From NCBI GenBank assembly GCA_963924555.1, contig OZ004595.1, forward strand, positions 2,480,001 through 2,544,000: 64,000 bases of DNA. Direction: 5' to 3'. Shown piece by piece: positions 55,446 through 64,000 of the stretch (positions are counted from its first letter, which is position 1; every line of letters begins with the position of its first letter). The notes beneath the pieces are model-generated. The model did no database searches and was not told where the DNA came from. It saw nothing but the letters and a program-made list of their open reading frames with translations. The position numbers were made by a program, and so were the translations under genes. This DNA comes from Crambe crambe (taxonomy: Eukaryota > Porifera > Demospongiae > Poecilosclerida > Crambeidae).

Positions 55446-56168
55446 ATGAAATTGCACTGCAGTGGAATAGCTTGACTTTTCATGGACTACTTACTTTGTT
55501 TAATGATATGCAGTTTCGTGCTTGTGAATGCTTCTATTAAAAAAGATGACTTGGAAGGAAATCGTAAAATTTGGTCACAGTCGATCCCTGATGTTACTGG
55601 TAAGTATCCTTGTGGAGTTGACAAGATTGGAGTAGTGAAGTGCGTAATTATCTTAAAATCCATGCTTGCTACTGCATTTATTGGGACCAGGACATTAACA
55701 AATCTATTGTTGGAAGTTGCATACTAGCTATCATGTTTTTATAGTTCATTTCATCTTATTGAGAGATACTCCATATCGAATGGAACATTGTTCAATGAAG
55801 CTGAATGCAGCCTATCAACTCCAAATGTGGATACACACCGTGAAGGACGTTTCTGTGGTCGATGCAAACCTCAATATGGACTGGCAGCATACTCCTATCA
55901 ATACACCATCTGTGTACCTTGCACAGACTATGGGTACAAAAACTGGCTGAAGTATTTTGCAGTGGCTTTGCTACCACTGACAGTCTTTTATTTCCTTGTG
56001 GTGATCCTGAGGATCAGTGTTGCATCGAGTCATCTCAATGGGATTGTATTTGCATTGCAGTGCTTATTATCACCACTCTTTCAACGAATATTTGATGGCT
56101 TGTTTAATGCAAGGTCTGATTCAGCCTTTTCTAGTGGCCATTATATATATCCTTCCTAAAATAGTCTA
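55446..56168 (+). pseudogene. Family M copy M12, 5' part
   Basis: The ATG at 55446 is followed by TGA at codon 10 (GGAATAGCTTGAC instead of GGAATGGCTTGCC). The same 10-bp deletion after GTGCG as in M9 is present at about 55643, so M9 and M12 share a broken ancestor. The ectodomain from IERYS through CVPC is retained here. The gene is cut at AATAGTCTA (56168) and continues at 62221. Confidence 0.88.
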
Positions 56169-56886
56169 TCAGAGAGTGCGGTAGCACTCTCTATGTAGGG
56201 ATGACTCGGACGGCCGCGCGCGCCGCCTATCGACTAATACTAAAGTGAAATTCTAGTTCCCCCACTTAGACCTAACAAAAGCTACTGTGAATGATTATCC
56301 AGCCTACTAGAGCCTACTACAATGTGCAGACCAAGTTTCAGGACCAGGGAGCTTACCGTTTCAGAAATACAGCAAGCAGGTAAATCGCTTCTTCTCTATT
56401 ATTCTTAGACAACCATATCTCTCGAACCACTCAAGCTACAGCTATGATTTCTGGATACATCAACTCCAAATTCTACGAACTACGATCTTTTCTACTCATT
56501 GATCCTCGAAAGAGTCGATAAAAAAGGAGACACTACGGAGCACAGCACTCGACGAATTCAATTAGGAAGCCATCTTTTCTACAAGTAAGGGGAAAAGCAT
56601 TTCGTGAAATGAAAAAAAGATGTAGGGATGACCACTGCTCAAAAAAGTAAGGAAACAAGAAGGATGGAAATGGGATCAATCTTTGTTCTGTATATCCAGC
56701 CAACAATCCCTACATATACGTACATTACTACACTATAATCTGAAGTTACCCGACGTATATGTAGGGATTGTTGGCTGGATATACAGAACAAAGATTGATC
56801 CCATTTCCATCCTTCTTGTTTCCTTACTTTTTTGAGCAGTGGTCATCCCTACATCTTTTTTTCATTTCACGAAATGCTTTTTCCCT
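56169..56886 (+). repeat. Composite repeat copy E1 (internally deleted)
   Basis: TCAGAGAG end with a 9-bp hairpin AGAGAGTGC/GCACTCTCT, a unit to about 56396, part of body R (56404-56583), then the 299-bp palindrome (56588-56886, loop inverted). Confidence 0.75.
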
Positions 56887-56900
56887 TATTATTATTATTA

Positions 56901-57140
56901 TCAGAGAGTGCGGTAGCACTCTCTATGTAGGGATGACTCGGACGGCCGCGCGCGCCGCCTATAGACTAATACAAAAGTGAAATTCCAGTTCCCCCACTTA
57001 GACCTAACAAAAGCTACTGTGAATGATTATCCAGCCTACTAGAGCCTACTACAATGTGCAGACCAAGTTTCAGGACCAGGGAGCTTACCGTTTCAGAAAT
57101 ACGGCAAGCAGGTAAATCGCTATATTCTTCTTCTTCTCTA
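56901..57140 (+). repeat. Composite repeat 5' unit, copy E2
   Basis: Only the TCAGAGAG unit of about 230 bp, followed by a CTT/ATT-rich run and the next copy. Confidence 0.8.
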
Positions 57141-58568
57141 TCAGAGAGTGCGGTAGCACTCTCTATGTAGGGATGACTCGGACGGCCGCGCGCGCCGCCT
57201 ATAGACTAATACAAAAGTGAAATTCCAGTTCCCCCACTTAGACCTAATAATAGCTACTGTGAATGATTATCCAGCCTACTAGAGCCTACTACAATGTGCA
57301 GACCAAGTTTCAGGACCAGGGAGCTTACCGTTTCAGAAATACGGCAAGCAGGTAAATCTCTATTATTATTCTTCTTCTCTATTATTATTCTTCTTATTAT
57401 TATTCTTCTTCTTAGACAACCATATCTCTCGAACCACTCAAGCTACAGCTATGATTTCTGGACAAATCCACTCCAAATTCTACGAACTACGATCTTTTCT
57501 ACTCGTTGATCCTCGAAAGAGTCGATGAAAAAGGAGACACTAAGGAGCACAGCACTCGACTAATTCAATTAGGAAGCCATCTTTTCTATAATACGCATGC
57601 GCATGTATTTGATATCCAATTATTCGAAATTATAATATTATTCAGCTGCCTCTAGCTAGCTAGCTAGCTAGGTATAGGTATATGTAGCTAGAATAATGAT
57701 GATGATGATGATAGACTACTGTATCGACTCGGGGATTTAGATTCAACAAGGTAGACTCTATTTCAGCATCTTCTACCTCCACCTTGACTCGTTGATAGTG
57801 ATTGGGCTGGTATGCTATTCAGGTGCGTAGCCAGGATTTTATCATAGGGGGTGCTTAGCAAGAAAAGAAATATCCGCGTGCTAATTGCATGTAGAAAAAT
57901 TTTATCTAGCCATGCCCACTTACCCATACCACCACACCTTTTGGATAAACCGCGCCCACTTGAAGTCAATTATCATTAGCCGACCTTTGAACTAATAGTA
58001 GCTATAGCAGAAGTAGTTAGCTCTAAAACAAGCGTAGTTTTTATATCAATTTGAGCTTGGTGGATCTGGGTACGTAAATTGGTAAATCTTGGTCTGTTAA
58101 TAATTAACTAGCTATTTACACATCCGGTGCAGCTCAAAGGGGGTGCTCGAGCCCCCTGAGCCCCTCCCTGGCTACGCACCTGCTATTGGAGAACTATTCT
58201 TCTTTCATCTGTCCCTGCATACACATAGAAGAATGAACTCTATACATAGCTAAAACCATAAAAGAGAGGAAATAAAGACCAGGAACAAGTAAGGGAAAAA
58301 GCATTTCGTGAAATGAAAAAAGATGTAGGGATGACCACTGCACAAAAAAGTAAGGAAACAAGAAGGATGGAATCTTTGTTCTGTATATCCAGCCAACAAT
58401 CCCTACATGTACGTACATTACTACACTATAATCTGAAGCTACCCGACGTATATGTAGGGATTGTTGGCTGGATATACAGAACAAAGATTTCATCCTTCTT
58501 GTTTCCTTACTTTTTTGTGCAGTGGTCATCCCTACATCTTTTTTCATTTCACGAAATGCTTTTTCCCT
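57141..58568 (+). repeat. Composite repeat, most complete copy E3
   Basis: Order: TCAGAGAG unit, (ATT/CTT)n, body R, terminal palindrome 58292-58568 (loop inverted). R is interrupted by the hAT-like element 57820-58182. Without that, the copy is about 1.06 kb. No ORF of note. Confidence 0.78.
57820..58182. mobile_element. Non-autonomous DNA transposon, 5-bp TSD, empty site known
   Basis: CAGGTGCGTAGCCAGG and CCTGGCTACGCACCTG are inverted ends. CTATT is duplicated at 57815-57819 and 58183-58187. The uninterrupted sequence GGTATGCTATTGGAGAAC occurs at about 33459 and 39068 in other copies of body R, which confirms boundaries and duplication. Probably hAT-like. Confidence 0.9.
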
Positions 58569-58591
58569 TACTTGTTATTATTATTATTATT

Positions 58592-59391
58592 ATTATTCTT
58601 AGACAACCATATCTCTCGAACCACTCAAGCTACAGCCATGATTTCTGGACAAATCCACTCCAAATTCTACGAACTACGATCTTTTCTACTCGTTGATCCT
58701 CGAAAAGAGTCGATGAAAAAGGAGACACTATGGAGCACAGCACTCGACTAATTCAATTAGGAAGCCATCTTTTCTATAATACGCATGTGCATGTATTTGA
58801 ATATCCAATTATTCGAAATCATAATATTACTCAGCTGTCTCTAGCTAGCTCTAGCTAGCTGATGATAGACTACTGTATCGATTCGGGGATTTAGATTCAC
58901 CACGGTAGACTCTATTTCAGCATCTTCGACCTCCAAGTATGGCTCAACAACACAACACCTTGACTCGATAAATGATTGGGCTGATATGCTATTGGAGAAC
59001 TTCTTTCATCTGTCCCTGCATACACATAGAAGAATGAACTCTAATCATAGCTAAAACCATAAAAGAGAGGAAAAAAGACCAGGAACAAGTAAGGGAAAAA
59101 GCATTTCGTGAAAATGAAAAAAAGATGTAGGGATGACCACTGCTCAAAAAAGTAAGGAAACAAGAAGGATGGAAATGGGATCAATCTTTGTTCTGTATAT
59201 CCAGCCAACAATCCCTACATATATGTCGGGTAACTTCAGATTATAGTGTAGTAATGTGTGTATATGTAGGGATTGTTGGCTGGATATACAGAACAAAGAT
59301 TGATCCCATTTCCATCCTTCTTGTTTCCTTATTTTTTTGAGCAGTGGTCATCCCTACATCTTTTTTTCATTTCACGAAATGCTTTTTCCCT
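58592..59391 (+). repeat. Composite repeat copy E4 (lacks 5' unit)
   Basis: Body R from TCTTAGACAACC to the palindrome at 59092-59391, loop in the 33566 orientation. Confidence 0.78.
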
Positions 59392-59395
59392 TATT

Positions 59396-59830
59396 ATAGA
59401 AAAGATGGCTTCCTAATTGAATTCGTCGAGTGCTGCGCTCCATAGTGTCTCCTTTTTCATCGACTCTTTCGAGGATCAACGAGTAGAAAAGATCGTAGTT
59501 GGTAGAATTTGGAGTAGATTTGTCCAGAAATCATGGCTGTAGCTTGAGTGGTTCGAGAGATATGGTTGTCTAAGAAGAAGAATAATAATAATAGAGAAGA
59601 AGAAGAAGAATATAGCGATTTACCTGCTTGCCGTATTTCTGAAACGGTAAGCTCCCTGGTCCTGAAACTTGGTCTGCACATTGTAGTAGGCTCTAGTAGG
59701 CTGGATAATCATTCACAGTAGGTCTAAGTGGGAGAACTAGAATTTCACTTTAGTATTAGTCTATAGGCGGCGCGCGCGGCCGTCCGAGTCATCCCTACAT
59801 ACATATAGAGAGTGCTACCGCACTCTCTGA
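59396..59830 (-). repeat. Composite repeat copy E5 (inverted, partial)
   Basis: Minus-strand copy starting TCAGAGAGTGCGGTAGCAC at 59830, with its 5' unit and the start of body R up to about 59396. It lacks the palindrome and abuts E4 head to tail in opposite orientation. Confidence 0.75.
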
Positions 59831-59929
59831 TAATACCCATGTGCATATCCAATTATTCGAAATTATAATAGTCTCTAACTAGCTAGATGATGATTAGCTT
59901 CGTCCCCAGGGGCCTGGGAACGAGGCTAG

Positions 59930-60241
59930 ATGATGATAGACTACTGTATCTACTCGGGGATTTAGATTCACCACGGTAGACCATCTTCGACCTCCAAGTA
60001 CACAACACCTTGATTCGTTGATAATGATGGCTGGTATGCTGGAGAACTATTTTTTCATCTGTCCCTGCATAGCTAGCTAGCTCTAGACAATGATGATAGA
60101 CTACTGCATCGACTCGGGGATTTAGATTCACGATGGTAGACTCTATTTCAACATCTTTCTTCGACCTCCAAGTATAGCTCAACAATGACACAGCACCTTG
60201 ACTCGTGGGCTGGTGTGCTATTGGAGAACTATTCTTCTTTC
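59930..60241 (+). repeat. Two partial copies of body R
   Basis: GATGATAGACTACTGTATC... (59930-60075) and again from 60088 to 60241, ending CTTCTTTCATCT. The R sequence that should follow reappears only at about 61876 (ACATAGCTAAAACCATAAA). Confidence 0.75.
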
Positions 60242-60341
60242 ATCTAGTCACACTTTACAGAGCCACAGTTTAGAGAGCCTATCTTGAAATAATATCGATG
60301 TTACAGTTGTCATAACTATTCCGTTTCAATAATAATTATAG

Positions 60342-60488
60342 GCCAGAGTGTTTCGTGGTGTGTGAGAGGGAGAAATACCAGCAACTCTCGGAAGTTACAG
60401 GCTCTTGTTTTAAGGTGGTTTCTGCACGTGAAGAACTTAGAGGCTTCAAAATTGCAGTGATCAAGGAGTGGGTTTTGAACAAAGCCAG
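60342..60488 (+). CDS. Possible orphan internal exon
   Basis: A 147-bp open segment lies between an acceptor-like AATAATTATAG (to 60341) and a donor GCCAG-GTAAG at 60489. Both junctions are in phase 1 after the first base, so the exon is symmetric. It codes 48 full residues beginning PECFVVCEREKYQQLSEV and ending KIAVIKEWVLNK. I do not recognise the protein. No neighbouring exon was found. It lies opposite the metallothionein-like gene's 3' side inside the insertion, which suggests a captured gene fragment. Confidence 0.35.
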
Positions 60489-60610
60489 GTAAGAAAATAA
60501 TTGAATGCACTATGCACACCACTGAACATAACATACAATGGTAGATAATAAATGCAATAAAAAGAATGCAACACTTGGTAACAGGTTTAAAATGTTCAAT
60601 TTCTGTTGGT

Positions 60611-61426
60611 TTATGAGCAACATTTGCCAGTAGCAGGACAGCATTCTGCAGGACACTTGCACTCTGGTCCACAACATTTGCCACCAGGAGGACAGCAATC
60701 TGCAGGACACTTGCACTCTGGTCCACAACATTTGCCACCGGAAGGACAGCAATCCCCACTGCAATCTGCAGGACACTTGCAATCTGGTCCACAATTACAG
60801 TTCTCTAATAATAGGGAGAGAGAAAAATTTTTTAAGGGAGGTAACTATGGCAACTACAGTCATGTCCCCGGGGGGGCCCCATGCTTGTTGCCAGGAGGTA
60901 ACTATGGCAACTACAGTCGATGTCCCATGCTCGTGGCACTAGTAACCAGGAGGTACTATGGCAACTAGTTTCCTATTTTGCAGGGAGGTTTCTGTTAGCC
61001 CTTACTGGATAAGTTACACTGCATAATGAAACTGAGTGAACTCGTGGCAAAAGACGGGCTAAAAAGTAAAAACCACACCAAAGATCCCTAGTGAACTACA
61101 AATAGAACCAAGACAGGTGACAAGGGTACTTACTGCATTTGGTGCAGGCATTGGCACAGCAATTGCTTGGACACTTGCACTTTGACTTGTCTGTACACTT
61201 GCACGATTCGGGAGTCCCATCACATCCTTGGCAGACACAGGGACAGCATCCATTGGGGCCTCCTTTGCAGGTATCACCACACTGACATTTGTCACCACAG
61301 CTGCAGTTTCCACCTAGATAAACAAATGAAAAAACAGCTAGCTAGTTTTTAAGCAGCCTGGGTAACTAGCCATAGAGAGAGTAGCTTACCACAAGCAGGG
61401 TTCTTGCAAGCACCAGTGTCAGACAT
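60611..61426 (-). CDS. Metallothionein-like Cys-rich protein, three exons
   Basis: Exons on the minus strand are 61426-61390 (37 nt), 61313-61134 (180 nt) and 60804-60611 (194 nt), joined at GT-AG borders. Together they make 411 nt, an exact frame of 136 residues plus stop. The start is MSDTGACKNPACG. Forty-one of 136 residues are Cys (30%), in CXC, CC and CXXC groups, with no aromatic residues, as expected of a cytosolic metallothionein binding Zn, Cd or Cu through thiolates. It is longer than the usual 60-75 residues. The third exon repeats an 18-residue module (CCGPECKCPADCCPPGGK and variants), which may explain the length. The gene lies within the 6-kb repeat insertion. A TATACAA at 61547-61541 and MRE-like heptamers lie upstream. 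An unrelated Cys-rich protein is possible but less likely. Confidence 0.85.
60836..60970. repeat. Tandem repeat with X-box-like palindromes in intron 2
   Basis: GTAACTATGGCAAC occurs at 60841-60854 and 60898-60911, and a form short by one base at 60953-60965. The first two lie in a 57-bp direct repeat with GGAG before and TACAGTC after. The palindrome differs at one position from the RFX/X-box consensus GTNRCCATRGNAAC. Confidence 0.6.
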
Positions 61427-61540
61427 ATTGATATCTATAGTTCAGTTAATTTGAAGTTTCGAAGAAAAGAAAGTCTTTGCGGTTAGTTGAAGTCCTCTTG
61501 CTCTCGAGAATGTGATTTGAATGGTCTCTTTCTTCTCCTT

Positions 61541-61547
61541 TTGTATA
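61541..61547 (-). promoter_or_regulatory. TATA-like box of the metallothionein-like gene
   Basis: TATACAA on the minus strand, 115 bp before the ATG and about 45 bp downstream of the nearest MRE-like heptamer. Spacing is plausible for a core promoter; no transcript evidence. Confidence 0.35.
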
Positions 61548-61590
61548 CTGGGTTTACTCGATCGTGGCGCGACGCCTCACTTTTGGTGCC

Positions 61591-61817
61591 GTGTGCAATC
61601 ATTTCGTGTGCAAGTTTTGTATTTCGCGCGCTGGCCGTGTGCAAATTCTGGGCGGAGCTAGTCGCCGAGCGCATGCGTACTAGCTGCAAAAGTATCGTGT
61701 GCAAAATTATCGTGGGTGGAGCTAGCTAGCTTAGCTCTAGTTCCGTGTCGTGTGCATGTATAACACACAGTCATATCGTGCATGTGCAATTGTGCACCAG
61801 CTCTAGTTCTGTGTGCA
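61591..61817 (-). promoter_or_regulatory. Cluster of metal-response-element-like heptamers
   Basis: On the gene strand TGCACAC, which fits the MRE core TGCRCNC, occurs six times, always in the same orientation: complement of 61591-61597, 61606-61612, 61637-61643, 61697-61703, 61750-61756, 61811-61817. A seventh fit, TGCGCTC, is at 61667-61673. Several extend to TTGCACACG, and the one at 61637 continues GGCC as in the animal MTF-1 consensus. They lie 165-390 bp upstream of the start codon. Confidence 0.65.
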
Positions 61818-61875
61818 AAACCACACAATAGTACCAGACTACCAGTGCCAGAATACATAGGCGTAGGAGAGGGGT

Positions 61876-62218
61876 ACATAGCTAAAACCATAAAAGAGAG
61901 GAAAGAGAGGAAAAAAGACCAGGAACAAGTAAGGGAAAAATCATTTCTTGAAATGAAAAAAGATGTAGGGATGACCACTGCTCAAAAAAGTAAGGAAACA
62001 AGAAGGGTGGAAATGGGATCAATCTTTGTTCTGTATATCCAACCAACGATCCCTACATATACGTTGGGTAGCTTCAGATTATAGTGTAGTAATGTATGTA
62101 TATGTAGGGATTGTTGGCTGGATATACAGAACAAAGATTGATCCCTTCTTGTTTCCTTACTTTTTTGAGCAGTGGTCATCCCTACATCTTTTTTCATTTC
62201 AAGAAATGATTTTTCCCT
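61876..62218 (+). repeat. Right end of a composite repeat with palindrome
   Basis: R resumes with ACATAGCTAAAACC and passes into the palindromic MITE 61932-62218, which forms the right end of the insertion in M12. Substitutions (ATCATTTCTTGAAATG) distinguish it from other copies. Confidence 0.8.
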
Positions 62219-62220
62219 TA

Positions 62221-63256
62221 TTCTATATTTAGTGTAGTAAATTTAGATTTCTTTCGTGGTGTGTATCCTAGCTTCTGTCTCCATCCACAATTGAATATTA
62301 TCCACATTCTTTTTCTGGACTATATAGTAGCCTTGTTAATCTTCATCACTTATGTATGACAGAAATTATCATTGCCTCAAATTGGCATGGAAGCCTTTCA
62401 AGTATCTTCTCACATATTACCAAAGGCAGTGGAATATACGAATGTCCCTCATCGAAATATTCGCCACTTTCATCCTGCTTTCCAGCACTAAGATACTATC
62501 TGTTTCTTTTGTTTCACTATAGCCTATGATGAGATGAGGACAGAGATCAAGAAGAAATTCCTATTCTATGATGCCAATATTGAGTATTTTGGATATGATC
62601 ATCTTCCATTTGCTGTGCTTGCATTATTGATTGGCTTTGTATTCGTGTTTCTCCCTTTCCTCTTACTAGTCCTCTACCCTTGTCGCTGCTTCCAGAGATG
62701 TCTGAACTGCTTGGGGTGGAGATGCCAGGCACTACATATCTTCATGGATGCCTTCCAAGGTAGCTACAAGATAGAGCCTTATGACCTGAGGTACTTCTCA
62801 GCATTCTACCTCCTTTTGCGTTTCTTATTCCTTATAATAACTGAACTCATGCTCTCTTTCTTTGTGATTCCCACACTAGCTTTCACTATGCTATTAAGTG
62901 CTTTTATATTTATAATATTTCAGCCATACAAGAAAACTTCTCAGAACAGGTTGGATATTACTTTCATGCTTTTGGTCACATTATTTTCGTGGCATTCACA
63001 GCTGAGATATTAGCCTCATACCTTGATACTTGCTGGCTAGCTGCAGCAGGAGCTCTTTTGATTGTTTCCGTAACGCTTATCATCCTCTACCTCATTTTAA
63101 TGTTTGCTTGGCTTATATTCCATCGAATACTTAAAAAGGTATTCCTGAAGATAATGAATTGTAGATCATCAGATTATCGGCAAGATCCTTCGAAGCATTA
63201 GAGAGAAGCGAGAGGCAAATCATTTCACTACATTACCCTCCTCTGCTGAGATCATA
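62221..63256 (+). pseudogene. Family M copy M12, 3' part
   Basis: Resumes the family sequence at TTCTATATTTAGTGTAGTAA and runs to the normal stop region at 63254-63256. Deletions occur at about 62335 (part of ALYPFILIF), 62355 and 62513, and a 1-2-bp loss at about 62986, so no long frame survives except 62534-63013. The stretch TTTATAATATTTCAG at 62910 is the unbroken counterpart of the M3 scar. Confidence 0.87.
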
Positions 63257-63639
63257 ATAGCTTTTAATAAGCCAAAAATGCTTGTAGCAGATCATATCAG
63301 TGCATATGCATGATACTTCACCTAACGATGTAAATATTCTAGCTGTTGTAAATTATTTAGTTGTTTAGTTCGATTTCTACTTATCTCATTATTCTTTCCT
63401 TTACTTCAGTGTTTATCACCTTTTTTGATGTAGCTAATGCAGATAGAGATGAATATTCATCATAATTTTTTTATGTGTTAGCTAGCTAATGTCATTATGT
63501 GTTATTTTTGTCATGGCCACATTATCATGATCATTGACATTGTGCACCTATAGGACTATACAAGATTTAAATATATTGGGACTTACATGTAGTGCTGTAG
63601 CATATAATATATATTATAACTAGCTATAAAATGTGTCAT
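63257..63639. other. Duplicated 3' flank
   Basis: Matches 16281-16688 and 44167-44579 with small deletions; no gene seen. Confidence 0.5.
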
Positions 63640-64000
63640 TGCTACCACTGACAATCTTTTATTTCCTTGTGGTGATTCTGAGGGTCAGTGATGAACCAAG
63701 TCATCTCAATGGGATCGTATTTGCATTGCAGTACTTATTATCACCACTCATGCAACGAATATTTGATGGTACAGCTAGTGCTAGTACTTTTTCTTGTATC
63801 TATAATAATATTATAGTCTATAAAAATTGGTGTCATAAATTTAGATTTCTTGGTGTGTTACTATCTAGCTTAATTCCGCAACTGAATCTTTCTTTTTTAT
63901 ATCTTTCACTATAGCCTGGGGTCAGAGATCAAGAAGAAATTCCTTTGCTATGATGCTTATATTGAGTATTTTGGACATGATCATCTTTCATTTACTGTAT
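63640..64000 (+). pseudogene. Decayed family M fragment, cut by window edge
   Basis: Reads LPLTIFYFLVVILRVS, then SHLNGIVFALQYLLSPLMQRIF, and degenerate later pieces with stops. It is the longest of the plus-strand remnants of this type. Confidence 0.75.

Larger units (their letters stand above)
56169..62218. mobile_element. 6.05-kb composite insertion in M12, carrying a metallothionein-like gene
   Basis: In M9 the sequence AATAGTCTATTCTATATTC is continuous (about 43090-43110). Here it is split after GTCTA, with TA repeated at 62219-62220, and both flanks stay colinear with 41.6-43.1 kb and 43.1-44.9 kb. The insertion begins TCAGAGAGTGCGGTAGCAC and ends in the palindromic MITE (TTTTTCCCT). 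Inside are several direct and inverted copies of the composite repeat, a hAT-like element, an orphan exon and a three-exon Cys-rich gene. The multiple termini show it was built by nested or repeated events. Confidence 0.8.

Noticed and set aside
60316-60794. Minus-strand ORFs of 94 and 158 codons over exon 3
   Set aside because: They read exon 3 in the wrong frames and lack cysteine patterning; the spliced frame of 136 residues explains the region.
61059-61313. Minus-strand ORF of 84 codons
   Set aside because: Exon 2 in another frame, running through the donor site into intron 2.

Overview
ORGANISM. This is eukaryotic, AT-rich invertebrate DNA: tandem gene copies, palindromic miniature transposons, foldback-type elements, a pogo-type transposase and one gene with GT-AG introns. 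A lineage-expanded family of about 600-residue membrane proteins with a Cys-rich ectodomain makes me think of a demosponge such as Amphimedon. That is inference from memory, not a search.

GENES. The window is a cluster of one gene family, called family M here. A member has a signal peptide, an ectodomain with 11 cysteines, about nine or ten hydrophobic segments and a basic tail, in one uninterrupted reading frame. Six copies look intact (5758-7530, 24710-26518, 28480-30285, 34092-35894, 39701-41503, 48811-50619, all minus strand). One is cut by the window edge (1-1212, plus). Five are broken (14470-16280, 16846-17998, 42571-44166, 52571-54377, and one split between 55446-56168 and 62221-63256). 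Many short decayed pieces lie between them. The function of the family is unknown to me.

LAYOUT. 1-8.9 kb: M1, a possible orphan exon, M2. 8.9-12 kb: a 3.04-kb foldback element with GC-rich decamer arrays in both arms. 12-18 kb: a decayed repeat-encoded ORF and broken copies M3 and M4. 18-23.3 kb: a second foldback element and a complete pogo element whose transposase ends in a PHD finger. 23.3-31 kb: M5 and M6. 28.3-42.3 kb: a direct 5,609-bp tandem duplication (units 1, 2 and part of 3) carrying M6, M7 and M8. 42.3-55.1 kb: a second copy of much of the 14-31 kb block (M9, M10, M11). 55.4-64 kb: M12, split by a 6.05-kb insertion of repeats. That insertion carries a three-exon metallothionein-like gene (60611-61426, minus) with a cluster of metal-response-element-like heptamers upstream.

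HOW IT FITS. Family M appears to grow by tandem and segmental duplication, with patchwork similarity suggesting gene conversion. Transposons inserting at TA, or making 5-, 6- and 7-bp duplications, break copies and leave scars. Paralogous empty sites inside the window allow two insertions to be read directly. The best candidate for something new is the metallothionein-like gene with its own promoter inside a repeat element. Near-identical units could partly be unmerged haplotypes or assembly errors; read depth would settle this.
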